Shown piece by piece: positions 40,772-49,905 of a DNA stretch of 64,000 nucleotides. Source of the stretch: SAR92 clade bacterium H455 (GTDB lineage Bacteria > Pseudomonadota > Gammaproteobacteria > Pseudomonadales > Porticoccaceae); NCBI GenBank assembly GCA_024802545.1, contig CP103416.1, forward strand, positions 1,736,001 to 1,800,000, given 5' to 3'. How positions within the stretch are numbered: position 1 is the stretch's first letter; every line of letters begins with the position of its first letter. The notes beneath the pieces were generated by a model. The model did not search any database, had not been told where the DNA came from, and was given only the letters and a program-made list of their open reading frames with translations. A program made the position numbers and the translations under genes.

Positions 40772-42115
40772 ATGCAGTCGGAACAATCAGTGGAAGAGTG
40801 GCTTAAACAAAATAAGATCACCGAAGTGGAGTGCCTGGTGCCAGACATTACCGGTAATGCGCGAGGTAAATTTATTCCGGCCAACAAGTTTGTTAAAGAG
40901 GATAGTCGCCTACCTGAGGGGATTTTGGCGCAGACGGTTACTGGTGAGTATTCGGATGATTTCTGGGAGCTACTGGGCACAGTTGATGGCGACATGCTAC
41001 TTGAGCCGGATCCCTCGACAATGCGCAGCGTGCCTTGGGCCAACGAGCCTACAGTACAAATTATTCACGACTGCTTTACCAAGGACGGCAAGCCTCACCC
41101 GTTTTCATCGCGCAATGTCCTTAAGCGCATTCTGGCGCTATACGAAGCCGAGGGCTTGAAGCCAGTTATAGCCCCAGAGGTTGAGTTTTATCTGATTGAG
41201 AAAAACGTTGACCCAGATTCCGCCCTAAAGCCGCCCATCGGACGCTCAGGACGCTATGAAACAGCGCGCCAGTCATACAGTATTGATGCGGCCAACGAGT
41301 TCGAAGATTTTGTCGAGACCATGTACAGCTATAGCGACGCCATGGGTCTTGATCTGGATACGTTGATTCACGAGTCTGGTGCTGCGCAGCTGGAGGTCAA
41401 CTTTATCCACGGTGACCCGCTGAATCTTGCAGATCAGGTGTTTACCTTTAAGCGCTTGGCTCGCGAGGCTGCTCTAAAGCACAATATCTACGCCACCTTT
41501 ATGGCCAAGCCAATGGCTTCGGAGCCCGGCTCAGCCAAGCATATTCACCAGAGCGTGCTGTCACTAAAAGATGGCTCCAATATCTTTGCCACTCCAGATG
41601 GCGAGTACAGTGAAGCGTTCTATCACTATTTGGGCGGGTTGCAGACTTACACACCCTTTGTAATGAGCTTTTTCGCGCCCAACGTTAATTCCTACCGCCG
41701 CTTTACCCGGGAGGTTGCCGCACCAATCAATCTACACTGGGGCTTTGATAACCGTACAACTGGATTGCGTGTGCCTGACGCGGCTCCTAAGGATTACCGT
41801 ATTGAGAATCGCTTTCCCGGCGCTGACGTTAACCCTTATCTGTCCATTGCGGCGTCTCTGGCCTGCGGCTATCTTGGCCTTAAGAAGGGCATCAAGCCCT
41901 CCGAACCCTTTCAAGGCAACGCCTATAACGAAGAGATGCAGATGCCGCGAACTCTTGAAGAAGCACTGCGCGGGCTCAAGGAAGACAGCGATATTGTCGA
42001 GATCTTTGGCAGCGAGTTTATCCAACTCTATACCTCTATTAAGCTGGTTGAGTTCGAGGAATTTAATCGGGTGATCTCTTCCTGGGAGCGAGAGTTCTTG
42101 CTGCTGACGGTATAG
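40772..42115 (+). CDS. puuA: Glutamine synthetase-like gamma-glutamylpolyamine synthetase (PuuA/GlnA-like)
   Basis: A type I glutamine synthetase-fold protein of 447 residues. It has the ATP/metal region PVIAPEVEFYLIEK, the glutamate-site ESGAAQLEVNF and KHIHQSV, and RVPDAAPKDYRIENRFPGAD followed by VNPYLSIAAS. It lacks the adenylylation-site region typical of GlnA and sits opposite a PuuB-like oxidase, so ligation of glutamate to putrescine or a related amine is the likely reaction. ATG 40772 has AGGTG 4 nt upstream; a GTG 15 nt earlier is an alternative start. Confidence 0.85.
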   Translation: MQSEQSVEEWLKQNKITEVECLVPDITGNARGKFIPANKFVKEDSRLPEGILAQTVTGEYSDDFWELLGTVDGDMLLEPDPSTMRSVPWANEPTVQIIHDCFTKDGKPHPFSSRNVLKRILALYEAEGLKPVIAPEVEFYLIEKNVDPDSALKPPIGRSGRYETARQSYSIDAANEFEDFVETMYSYSDAMGLDLDTLIHESGAAQLEVNFIHGDPLNLADQVFTFKRLAREAALKHNIYATFMAKPMASEPGSAKHIHQSVLSLKDGSNIFATPDGEYSEAFYHYLGGLQTYTPFVMSFFAPNVNSYRRFTREVAAPINLHWGFDNRTTGLRVPDAAPKDYRIENRFPGADVNPYLSIAASLACGYLGLKKGIKPSEPFQGNAYNEEMQMPRTLEEALRGLKEDSDIVEIFGSEFIQLYTSIKLVEFEEFNRVISSWEREFLLLTV

Positions 42116-42150
42116 TGGCCAGCTGACAGCTAGACATTAAGAGAAAGGGA

Positions 42151-42891
42151 CTAGCTAGATAAAAAGTCAATAATCCAGCTTGCCACCAGCGCGCCATGCT
42201 CTTGCTCTTGTAGCGAGGTCATGGCGTTTTTGTATGTGGCTGGGGGATAGATCTTTTCGCGCAGGCTATAAAGTGCCTGAGCATAGCCATGAGAGAACTC
42301 AGGATGGCCCTGAAAGCTGAGCATATGCTGGCCAATTGCGACCATCGCCACAGGGCAGATATGGGTTGAGGCCAGCAGGGTACTGTCGGGTGCCGGCACG
42401 GTTATTTGATCTTGATGACTATAAAGTAGGTTGATACTTGAATCGCCCTCGTTTAATTTTAGACCTGCATCCGCAGCCGCTTGAGTAAGAGTGGTCGCTT
42501 TGACCCCTAGACCCCAGCCTACAGTGGCTTTTTGCACCTTGCCGCCAAGCGCCGAAGCAATGATTTGATGGCCAAAACAGATGCCTACGGTCTTCTTTCT
42601 TTTATCATGCAGGGACTCAATAAAACGGTGAAGCCGCCTAATCCAGGGCTCCTGATCATAGACGCTGCTTTTACTGCCCGTAATAATATAGGCGTCAACT
42701 TCATCTATATGGCTGGGATATTGCTGTCGATTTACGGCGTAGCTGATGAATTCTAGGGATTTTGCATCAACACCACGGGCAAGATTGGCGGCAACCACCA
42801 GGTCTTCGACCATCTGCGAGTACTGACCAAACTCTGCGGCCAGCTCAAGAGCGACGTCATCCGCTCGTAGAATGCCAATTTTGAGTGTCAC
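42151..42891 (-). CDS. Class I glutamine amidotransferase-like protein
   Basis: A single triad-type glutaminase domain of 246 residues: the nucleophile Cys in TVGICFGHQIIASALGG, and His and Glu in LSFQGHPEFS. It is of the GMP-synthase-like/YfeJ type, not the PuuD peptidase C26 type. Placement just after the PuuA-like gene (convergent) suggests that it may hydrolyse a gamma-glutamyl intermediate such as gamma-glutamyl-GABA, as reported for some Pseudomonas amidotransferases; this is inference. Confidence 0.75.
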   Translation of the reverse strand: MTLKIGILRADDVALELAAEFGQYSQMVEDLVVAANLARGVDAKSLEFISYAVNRQQYPSHIDEVDAYIITGSKSSVYDQEPWIRRLHRFIESLHDKRKKTVGICFGHQIIASALGGKVQKATVGWGLGVKATTLTQAAADAGLKLNEGDSSINLLYSHQDQITVPAPDSTLLASTHICPVAMVAIGQHMLSFQGHPEFSHGYAQALYSLREKIYPPATYKNAMTSLQEQEHGALVASWIIDFLSS

Positions 42892-43004
42892 TGATAGGTT
42901 CTCCGGTAGGGCGCACCCAGCCTAATAGCGGATGTTCCATGCTGACAATTAAGGTTTAAATACATGCATAAAGCATTGATATTTATAATTTTTATAGTTA
43001 CTTG

Positions 43005-44282
43005 TTAAACGTCACGCCCTTTGCCCGATTTCGCGCGCTCTTTCATATCCGACTGGATATAGATCTGATCAGTGGTCCCCATACTGGCGTGACCAAGATC
43101 GTCCGACATATGTTTCAAAGGCCTGGTGGCAATATCTTGGGACGCGCCCGTATGTCGCAGCCAGTGGGTTGTGGCTTCTCGCAGCGCCTTGGCTTCACCG
43201 CCAAAGCCTTCAGCCATCATTTTATCGTAAGCCAGATCGAAACCTTCCTGAACAATGCGCCGCAGCTGCCTCGACGTCATGCCGCCTGAACCGCGGTTTT
43301 TTGCCACCAGAGCGGAGTTTACGCCAAAGGATGAGTTCAGTGATGATCGATAACGCTGATAGCGGTCAATATAAGGAAAAAGCGCACTCGGCACTGAAAC
43401 ATCTCGCAGCTTATTGCCTTTGCCCAGCACTTTAAGCCAGTTATTGCCGTCGCTGTCCTGCCAATAATGCTTCCACACCGGCTGCCAGTTAGCACGATCA
43501 GATAGCTCAGAGACCCTTAGATATAGGGTTTTAAGGGTAGCGATAACAAACAATGTGCGTTCGTGCATTGGATCTTTGTCAGCCGCGGTCTCAGCACATT
43601 CCAGAACGAAGTCCCACTGCAGGTCCGACAGCCGTTTAATGGTTTTCTGGGTGGCGCCTTTGATAAGGTAGGGCGACTGTTTGCGAATCGCTGGAATAGG
43701 ATTGCCAAAGGCATAGCCCTCATCGGTGAGATAGTCGTAATAGGCGGATACCGCCGAGTAGCAGATTTTCATCGCTTCATGACTCAGGGTATGCCCATCT
43801 TTTGACACCTTGATATCGGCGCCCTCCAGTGTTGCCTGCTTACGGTCTTCCTTGGCCAATTTCCCGGCAAATGGCCGCCAGTTTTTATTTTGACGGCACT
43901 CTCCGCCGATTATTTTGAAGCGATCCTGCACTGAATCCCCAACCCAAGCTGCCGGTGGATTGTGAACAAAATCGAAATATGTCTCTAAATCTGGACGTTT
44001 GAGCTGGATAACGCTTTTGCCAGCTATGGTCCAGGCCCAGAGTAATAAACGCTCAACCTCATTGCGGTAACCGCGAAACGTGGCTTCGCTTTTACGGCTG
44101 TAACTTTTCAAAAAGGATTGGGTGTAGAGAAAGTCTTCGCGAGCATCGGGGATTGGTTTGCAGATCTTATCGAGAAACAATTTTGAGTCTGGATAACCAT
44201 CGAGCATCTTAATGGCCATTGGCAAACGTACAAAGGACTTGTGCGCATCGAACAGTGGGCAGGCATTAAAGGCTTTGGACAT
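43005..44282 (-). CDS. Tyrosine recombinase (phage-type integrase)
   Basis: A 425-residue tyrosine recombinase with all catalytic residues visible: the first Arg in LKTLYLRVSELSD, the Lys in LGKGNKLRDVSVP, HWLRHTGAS (His-x-x-Arg), and LGHASMGTTDQIYIQ (His and the nucleophilic Tyr). The N-terminal half contains a SAM-like DNA-binding domain (SEATFRGYRNEVERLLLWAW). The Tyr is near the end, followed by a short basic tail. No other phage or plasmid gene is nearby. XerC and XerD are shorter (about 300), so it is not one of these. Confidence 0.88.
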   Translation of the reverse strand: MSKAFNACPLFDAHKSFVRLPMAIKMLDGYPDSKLFLDKICKPIPDAREDFLYTQSFLKSYSRKSEATFRGYRNEVERLLLWAWTIAGKSVIQLKRPDLETYFDFVHNPPAAWVGDSVQDRFKIIGGECRQNKNWRPFAGKLAKEDRKQATLEGADIKVSKDGHTLSHEAMKICYSAVSAYYDYLTDEGYAFGNPIPAIRKQSPYLIKGATQKTIKRLSDLQWDFVLECAETAADKDPMHERTLFVIATLKTLYLRVSELSDRANWQPVWKHYWQDSDGNNWLKVLGKGNKLRDVSVPSALFPYIDRYQRYRSSLNSSFGVNSALVAKNRGSGGMTSRQLRRIVQEGFDLAYDKMMAEGFGGEAKALREATTHWLRHTGASQDIATRPLKHMSDDLGHASMGTTDQIYIQSDMKERAKSGKGRDV

Positions 44283-44340
44283 TGATGTGGTTTCTCAGAT
44301 TTAAGCTTGTAACGGACTTTATCAGCCTCTCTTGGCCCTG

Positions 44341-44360
44341 TCCACTAAAGTCCACTAATT
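44341..44360. repeat. Short direct repeat upstream of the recombinase gene
   Basis: TCCACTAAAG and TCCACTAATT stand side by side about 60 bp upstream of the integrase start. Such repeats can flank recombination sites, but no second copy was found on the other side of the gene. I see no gene in the 44283-44510 gap. Confidence 0.3.
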
Positions 44361-44510
44361 GAGATTAGAGGACATAGCGGGAAGCTAGGTGGAGCCCTCT
44401 CTACAGCTACAGATAATACCAAGCTTAATGAGCGAATTAACCAACAAGATGTCTATAGTAGTTAAATCGACATCTGCTAAACTAGCTTCACACTGATAAG
44501 GACAACCATT

Positions 44511-46742
44511 ATGTTGCGCGCTATCCTCGCCTTCGTACTCACTGTTTCATTTTCGCTGACTGCTGTAGCTATTGCTCCAATCGAAAAGCAGTCAGATCAG
44601 ACCGCACTCTATCGTGAAATTCTCGATCGCCTCGCCACCCGTCATTACCGCGGCCAGGACATTAACGACGAACTTTCCCAGCGCTACCTCTCTAACTATA
44701 TAGAGATGCTAGACCCCATGAAGAGCTACTTCCTGCAGTCTGATATTGAGGAATTCAATCAGTGGTCCACCAAGCTAGACGATTTGGCCCGCCGCGGAGA
44801 TGTAACTCCGGGCTTTGTGATGTTCAATCGTCTCCGCGATCGCCTGCTTGAGCAGCTAAAGGCGAATATCGAACTGTTAGAAAGTGACTATGAGTTTGAC
44901 TACAGCGTTGACGAGACCATCGTTCTCGACGGTGAAGAGCGCCAATGGCTGCAGAGCGCCTCAGAACAACGTGATTATTGGCGCAAGCGCATCAAAGACT
45001 CAATGATCCGCTTACTACTCAATGACAAGGAGCCAGTTAAAGCCCGCGAACTACTGATAAAGCGCTTTACCAATCAGATAACCCAGATGGAACAGCGCGA
45101 TAGCCAAGATGTCTTTCAGCTCTATGCTAACGCCCTAGCCACCCTCTATGACCCGCACACATCTTACTTCTCCCCTCGCACCACGGAAAACTTTCAGATC
45201 AATATGTCGCTGTCTCTGGAAGGTATTGGCGCCGAGCTGCGCACCGTAGATGAGTACACCAAGGTTGCACGGGTTATTCCAGGTGGACCAGCAGATATGC
45301 AGGGCATTTTAAAAGCCTCTGACAAGATTATTGCCGTGGGACAGGGCGAGGAAGAACTTGTGGATGTGATTGGCTGGCGTATTGACGACGTTGTGCGTCT
45401 CATTCGTGGCGCCAAGGATACAGTCGTCAGACTAGAATTGATTGAAGGCGGCAGCGACTCTGCCGACAGCACTAAGATCATTGCCATTGTTCGGGACAAG
45501 GTCAAGCTGGAAGAAAAATCCGCCCAGAGCAAAATTATCAACATTAATCAAAACGGCGTCGATTTAAAGCTTGGGGTGATCGATATCCCCGCCTTCTATA
45601 TGGACTTTGATGCCTATCGCAAACGCGATCCGGAGTATAAAAGCACTACTAGAGACGTCTACAAATTACTTGGCGAACTCCGTGAAGAGCAAGTTGACGG
45701 TATTGTTTTAGACCTGCGCAATAACGGCGGCGGCTCCCTCCATGAAGCCACTATGCTCACCGATTTGTTTATCGATACGGGCCCTGTGGTGCAGATCCGC
45801 AATGCCTACCAACAGGTATCTAGAGATCAGCGCGCAATGATGCGTGCCGCTTACAATGGCCCGCTACTGGTTTTGATCAACCGTCTCAGCGCTTCGGCCT
45901 CAGAGATTTTTGCCGGTGCGCTGCAGGACTATGGGCGCGCTGTAGTGGTTGGCAGTCAGAGCTTTGGCAAAGGCACAGTGCAAGATGTTACCGGTCTCAG
46001 CAGCGGTCAGTTGAAGCTCACCGTATCAAAATTTTATCGTGTCTCCGGTGACAGTACCCAACATCGAGGTGTGGTACCGGATATTGAACTCCCCTCCCTC
46101 TATGACAAAGCTGAAGTGGGTGAAAGCCAGCAAGACAACGCCCTGCCCTGGGACAATATTCACAGCGTGCCCTTCAAGCCTATGCCCGGTGTAAAGCAAT
46201 ACTTTGCTGCTCTTACAGCAGAGCATGAGCGACGTATCGCCAGTGACCCTGATTTTGTGCACCTGGTTAACACACTAGAGTTGAGCAATAGCTGGGACGC
46301 TGAACAGGCCGTTTCCCTAAATATTGAAAAGCGCCGAGCGCGGAGCCGCGACTGGGATAAGCAGCGATTTTTGCTTGAGAATAAACGCCGCAAGTTAAAA
46401 GGTCTTGAGCTCTATGCTGATCAAAAAGCGTGGAAAAGTGACAATAAAGGAGCCGAGGATGATGACGAGACCTTAGCTGAAGGCGATGACAAAACTAACG
46501 CTGAGGACAAGATTGAAAGCATTGTCGATAAAGCGCCAAGCACTGAATCTCTCATCGACTCTGAGAATGACTCCCTAGCTGATGGGGAGGCCAAGGCTGA
46601 GGATGATAAAGAGGAGGAAGATATAGCGGAAACTGATCCGATACTACAAGAAGCTGGTCATATTCTAGCGGATCAAATTCGCCTGCAGGCAAAACCCGCC
46701 AGCAAGCACATGTTGGTGCACTCTGAGAAAGTTGAGAAATAG
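44511..46742 (+). CDS. prc: Tail-specific protease Prc (CtpA)
   Basis: Periplasmic S41 protease that trims or degrades envelope proteins from the C-terminus. It has an N-terminal signal peptide (residues 1-21), a helical N-terminal domain, a PDZ domain (about 230-320; LEGIGAELRTVDEYTKVARV), then catalytic Ser in NRLSASASEIFAGALQDYG and Lys in QSFGKGTVQD. After the normal C-terminal domain there is a very acidic stretch of about 75 residues (roughly 650-725, rich in Glu and Asp), which makes the protein (743) longer than E. coli Prc (682). The stop is 2 bp before xthA. Confidence 0.93.
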   Translation: MLRAILAFVLTVSFSLTAVAIAPIEKQSDQTALYREILDRLATRHYRGQDINDELSQRYLSNYIEMLDPMKSYFLQSDIEEFNQWSTKLDDLARRGDVTPGFVMFNRLRDRLLEQLKANIELLESDYEFDYSVDETIVLDGEERQWLQSASEQRDYWRKRIKDSMIRLLLNDKEPVKARELLIKRFTNQITQMEQRDSQDVFQLYANALATLYDPHTSYFSPRTTENFQINMSLSLEGIGAELRTVDEYTKVARVIPGGPADMQGILKASDKIIAVGQGEEELVDVIGWRIDDVVRLIRGAKDTVVRLELIEGGSDSADSTKIIAIVRDKVKLEEKSAQSKIININQNGVDLKLGVIDIPAFYMDFDAYRKRDPEYKSTTRDVYKLLGELREEQVDGIVLDLRNNGGGSLHEATMLTDLFIDTGPVVQIRNAYQQVSRDQRAMMRAAYNGPLLVLINRLSASASEIFAGALQDYGRAVVVGSQSFGKGTVQDVTGLSSGQLKLTVSKFYRVSGDSTQHRGVVPDIELPSLYDKAEVGESQQDNALPWDNIHSVPFKPMPGVKQYFAALTAEHERRIASDPDFVHLVNTLELSNSWDAEQAVSLNIEKRRARSRDWDKQRFLLENKRRKLKGLELYADQKAWKSDNKGAEDDDETLAEGDDKTNAEDKIESIVDKAPSTESLIDSENDSLADGEAKAEDDKEEEDIAETDPILQEAGHILADQIRLQAKPASKHMLVHSEKVEK

Positions 46743-46744
46743 TT

Positions 46745-47560
46745 ATGGCAGCACGAATCGTTTCATTTAACGTCAATGGGCTGCGCTCACGCTTAGATCA
46801 GCTGAAAACTATGATTTTGCAGCATTCGCCAGATATTATCGGCCTTCAGGAAACCAAGGTCAGCGATGAGGAGTTTCCCCATAAGGCGATTGCGGATCTC
46901 GGCTATGAGGTGAACTTTCATGGTCAAAAAGGCCATTATGGCGTTGCTCTGCTAAGCAAGGCCCCCGCCGTCGCCATTACCCGCGGCTACCCCTCCGATG
47001 ACAAAGATGCCCAGAGACGCATGATTCACGGTGAATACTCGATCAATGGCCAAACAGTACACGTGATTAATGGTTACTTCCCTCAGGGCGAGAGTCGCGC
47101 TCATCCAACCAAATTTCCCGCCAAAGAAAAGTTTTACGCTGACTTATTAGCCTATTTGGAGAGCAGTTTTAATTCCGATGATCTAGTAGCTGTGATGGGC
47201 GATATGAATGTCGCAGCTGAGGATATAGATGTGGGCATTAAGCCAGAAAATGCCAAGCGCTGGATTAAGACCGGCAAGTGCGCCTTTCTACCCGAAGAGC
47301 GGCAGTGGCTACAGAACTTGCTCGATTGGGGCTTGCGCGATAGCTTTAGAGAGCAGAATGCCGAAACCAACAGCTACAGTTGGTTTGACTATCGCAGCAA
47401 AGGTTTTGATCTAGAGCCTAAGCGCGGCCTGCGTATTGACCTTATTCTGGCTTCGCCTTCACTGATGAAGCTAGTCGCAGACACTGGTATAGACACCGAG
47501 GCCAGAGGTTTTGAAAAGCCCTCTGACCACTGCCCTATTTGGGCTGACCTGAGCCTTTAA
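46745..47560 (+). CDS. xthA: Exodeoxyribonuclease III
   Basis: A 3'-5' exonuclease and AP endonuclease of base-excision repair. The exonuclease-endonuclease-phosphatase fold motifs are visible: IVSFNVNGLRSRLDQ, IIGLQETKV (metal Glu), GDMNVAAEDIDVG, and the C-terminal LRIDLILAS and PSDHCPIWADLSL with the catalytic His. The 271 residues match XthA. It is tightly packed behind prc (2 bp). Confidence 0.95.
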   Translation: MAARIVSFNVNGLRSRLDQLKTMILQHSPDIIGLQETKVSDEEFPHKAIADLGYEVNFHGQKGHYGVALLSKAPAVAITRGYPSDDKDAQRRMIHGEYSINGQTVHVINGYFPQGESRAHPTKFPAKEKFYADLLAYLESSFNSDDLVAVMGDMNVAAEDIDVGIKPENAKRWIKTGKCAFLPEERQWLQNLLDWGLRDSFREQNAETNSYSWFDYRSKGFDLEPKRGLRIDLILASPSLMKLVADTGIDTEARGFEKPSDHCPIWADLSL

Positions 47561-47626
47561 GTATTGTTAGTGACAATAGTGTTAATAGCACTACTAGTTT
47601 AACTCCGTCGCCAGTCAACCAATCTC

Positions 47627-47665
47627 TCCTGTCACCGTTCAACAGAGCGACAGGAAAATAAGGAG
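47627..47665 (+). promoter_or_regulatory. Leader hairpin and strong ribosome-binding site
   Basis: TCCTGTC (47627-47633) and GACAGGA (47649-47655) form a 7-bp stem ending 4 nt before the strong AAGGAG (47660-47665), which in turn lies 6 nt before a GTG start. The strong site is what makes the GTG start credible. The stem could influence access to it. Confidence 0.45.
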
Positions 47666-47671
47666 ATAGAC

Positions 47672-48226
47672 GTGGGTAGAATTTTAACGGTATTGACACT
47701 GAGCGTTAGCCTGCTGACGTTCCCGCCAACGGCGCTGGCTGAGCGTGATAAAGACAGGGCAGCGAGCGATCGCAGCTTTTATAAGTACCAGCACAGGAAA
47801 GATAGCGACAGGAACCATTCTGGTAAAAAACTTGCTGACAAAAACTATCAATATGAAAAGCATCAATATGAACAGCATCAAAACAAAAAATACATAAATA
47901 AAAAACACCAATATAAAAAATCTCGCGCCGAGACAATTAGGCAGTACAAGCTGGCCACAAAACATCAGCAGAGAATCGCTGCCTATAGTTACTTTAACGG
48001 CAATAATTATCAGCACTGGCGTGGGCCTCACATCTATCAAAAGCACCCCAGCTACCGAGCGCTACGCAGACATTATTACGCTCCTAATCACGATCGTTAC
48101 TGGACTCATTACCAACGCTATCATCGAGCCCATAAACACAGCCATCACCAGCACGACGATAATTACCTAGAATGGGTAACCACCATGCTCTTGCTGAATG
48201 ATCTTTTAGATGATGACTACCCTTAA
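47672..48226 (+). CDS. Secreted His/Tyr-rich protein of unknown function
   Basis: A 184-residue protein starting with GTG, with a cleavable signal peptide (residues 1-23, ending TALA). The mature part is highly polar, with long runs rich in Lys, Gln, His and Tyr (NYQYEKHQYEQHQNKKY, RYHRAHKHSHHQHDD). The sequence suggests binding of transition metals or of polyanions; no family is recognised. The C-terminal end overlaps the sigma-factor start by 17 bp, so its translation is linked to that of the sigma gene. Confidence 0.65.
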   Translation: MGRILTVLTLSVSLLTFPPTALAERDKDRAASDRSFYKYQHRKDSDRNHSGKKLADKNYQYEKHQYEQHQNKKYINKKHQYKKSRAETIRQYKLATKHQQRIAAYSYFNGNNYQHWRGPHIYQKHPSYRALRRHYYAPNHDRYWTHYQRYHRAHKHSHHQHDDNYLEWVTTMLLLNDLLDDDYP

Positions 48227-48983
48227 CCCCGAGTTGACAGTTGCGCAAATGGAGCTTTTAGTGCAGGAACCGCAAACGGACCAGGCAAACGTTGAAGATA
48301 GCTATGTTGAGGCTAGTTTTATCAACAACCGCCGCGACAAAAACAATAGCGCCATGGCTGAGGACATTAGGGTTGAGCAAACTGATATTGAAAAAACTAA
48401 TGCCGATAAAAAAACACCTGGGTTATTGGCTATGCCTTTAGATGAAGTGTCCATGGACGAGTTTCTTCAGAGCATTGAACGCCGCGCCTTTCATATGGCA
48501 AGAATGGCCACCGGGAGTCGCGATGATGCTCTGGATATAGTTCAAGACGCTATGTTCAAGTTGGTGGAGAAATACTCCGCCAAAAGCGTCGACCAGTGGC
48601 GTCCACTGTTTTACCGAATCTTAAACCGCAAGATTACCGACCACTATCGTCGCAACGCGGTGAAAAAAAAGCTTTTTAGTCTCGCCAGTTTAGGTCTAAA
48701 AGTTGGCGATGAGGGTGCTGATCTAATCGACCGCGCTGAGGGTCGCAAGAGCGATGCCCCGGATCAGAGTGTTGCCCGGGCGTTACAGATGGAAGTGCTC
48801 TCTAAAGCTATAGTCCAGCTACCCGGCCGTCAGCGTCAAGCTTTTATGCTGCGTTGCTGGGACGGAATGAGCACTGCTATAACTGCTGAAACTATGGGCT
48901 GTAGTCAGGGTAGCGTCAAGACCCACTACTCCCGAGCCATACATTCCCTGAGAGCCTCACTGGAGGAGTACAGACATGAATAG
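48210..48983 (+). CDS. Sigma-70 family (ECF-type) RNA polymerase sigma factor
   Basis: Region 2 is SRDDALDIVQDAMFKLVEKY with WRPLFYRILNRKITDHYRRN; region 4 is LPGRQRQAFMLRCWDGMSTA and GCSQGSVKTHYSRAIHSLR. The protein has an unusual polar N-terminal extension of about 75 residues before region 2, unless translation starts at an internal ATG (for example codons for MAEDIRVEQ or MPLDEVSMDE). The start at 48210 overlaps the upstream secreted-protein gene, and the 3' end overlaps the membrane-protein gene by 8 bp. It is presumably released by a membrane partner in response to an envelope signal (inference). Confidence 0.82.
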   Translation: MMTTLNPELTVAQMELLVQEPQTDQANVEDSYVEASFINNRRDKNNSAMAEDIRVEQTDIEKTNADKKTPGLLAMPLDEVSMDEFLQSIERRAFHMARMATGSRDDALDIVQDAMFKLVEKYSAKSVDQWRPLFYRILNRKITDHYRRNAVKKKLFSLASLGLKVGDEGADLIDRAEGRKSDAPDQSVARALQMEVLSKAIVQLPGRQRQAFMLRCWDGMSTAITAETMGCSQGSVKTHYSRAIHSLRASLEEYRHE

Positions 48984-49305
48984 CAATACAGAGCGTAACT
49001 TGCAGAAGCAGCTAGTAGCGCTGGAACAAGACACGGCCAGCGAAGACCTCTTTCGCCTGGCCCAAGGACGTAAAAACGCCCTGCAGCAAAAGCGTCGAAA
49101 GGCTAGTTGGATAATCTGGCCGGCACTGGCCACGTCTTTGGCCTCAGCCCCACTGATCGCCATACTCTATACCCCCACAGGCTTGGTAATATCTCCAGAA
49201 AGAGACATTATTGAAGATGATTACTACTCAGAACTGGCGGAGGAAAGCATAGATCTTTACGATGACTTGGAATTTTATGATTGGTTAGCGGATATGCAGA
49301 GCTAA
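48976..49305 (+). CDS. Small single-pass membrane protein, candidate anti-sigma factor
   Basis: A 109-residue protein with a basic cytosolic N-terminus (about residues 1-43, rich in Gln, Lys and Arg), one hydrophobic segment (44-64, WIIWPALATSLASAPLIAIL) and an acidic periplasmic tail of about 45 residues. It begins inside the sigma gene (8-bp overlap). The topology fits a membrane tether for the sigma factor. It resembles small DUF3619-type proteins found beside sigma/DUF3106 genes. Function is inferred from position. Confidence 0.6.
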   Translation: MNSNTERNLQKQLVALEQDTASEDLFRLAQGRKNALQQKRRKASWIIWPALATSLASAPLIAILYTPTGLVISPERDIIEDDYYSELAEESIDLYDDLEFYDWLADMQS

Positions 49306-49328
49306 TCCAAGATTCACTAAAGAGACAA

Positions 49329-49886
49329 ATGATGAAAAATAAGCGACTAACACTATTAGCATTGCTGTCATTACTGGCTTGCTTCGCCCTGCCTGTGCTG
49401 GCAGATCAGCACGCTGAAGAACCAATACCCTGGCAAGACCTGCCGGCTGACGCGCGCAGTTTACTGGCGCCCATGGCAGATCACTGGGACCAGCTAAAGC
49501 CTAAGCAGCAACATCGTCTATTGCGCAAAGTCGGAAACCAAAAATTTAAACAGGGTGCCGATCGCTGGAAGCGGCTCTCACCAGAGGAGCGCGAACGACT
49601 TAAGCAATCTCGCGGACGGTTTAAGCAACTGCCACCAGAAAAGCGCAAAGCATTGCGCCAGCAATGGGAGAATATGTCTGAGAGTGAACGCAAAGAGGCG
49701 ATTTATGCACGCCAGGCACTGAGTGATATTCCGCCCAAACAGCGCCATCGCCTTCTCAGGGAGCTACGCAACCTTCCCCAGGAACAGCGCCGCGCTGAAT
49801 TGCACAAACTGGTAAATGCAACGCCCCAGAATAAAGGGCAAAAAGACACAAAGCCTAAAGATAAAAACCCTAACAAGGCAGAATAG
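49329..49886 (+). CDS. DUF3106 periplasmic protein
   Basis: A signal peptide (MMKNKRLTLLALLSLLACFA, to VLADQ) precedes a repeated helical motif: WDQLKPKQQHRLLRKVG, WKRLSPEERERLKQSRGRF, QLPPEKRKALRQQWENM and DIPPKQRHRLLRELRNLP, each of the type W-x-L-x-P-x-x-R. This is the DUF3106 pattern, similar in style to the LTxxQ helical proteins Spy and CpxP. The C-terminus is Lys/Asn rich. Two adjacent ATGs (49329, 49332) are possible starts. It closes the sigma operon, and a terminator follows. Confidence 0.75.
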   Translation: MMKNKRLTLLALLSLLACFALPVLADQHAEEPIPWQDLPADARSLLAPMADHWDQLKPKQQHRLLRKVGNQKFKQGADRWKRLSPEERERLKQSRGRFKQLPPEKRKALRQQWENMSESERKEAIYARQALSDIPPKQRHRLLRELRNLPQEQRRAELHKLVNATPQNKGQKDTKPKDKNPNKAE

Positions 49887-49905
49887 CCAACTCAAAACCC
49901 AAGGC

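Noticed and set aside
42151-42891. PuuD (gamma-glutamyl-GABA hydrolase) as a firm name
   Set aside because: The protein has the class I glutaminase triad but not the peptidase C26 style of PuuD; the role is kept as inference from the neighbouring PuuA-like gene.
47684-48046. Minus-strand frame of 120 aa that looks like a strongly hydrophobic membrane protein
   Set aside because: It is antisense to the His/Lys/Gln-rich secreted protein; complements of those codons give runs of Phe, Leu, Ile and Val. The plus frame has a strong ribosome-binding site and signal peptide.
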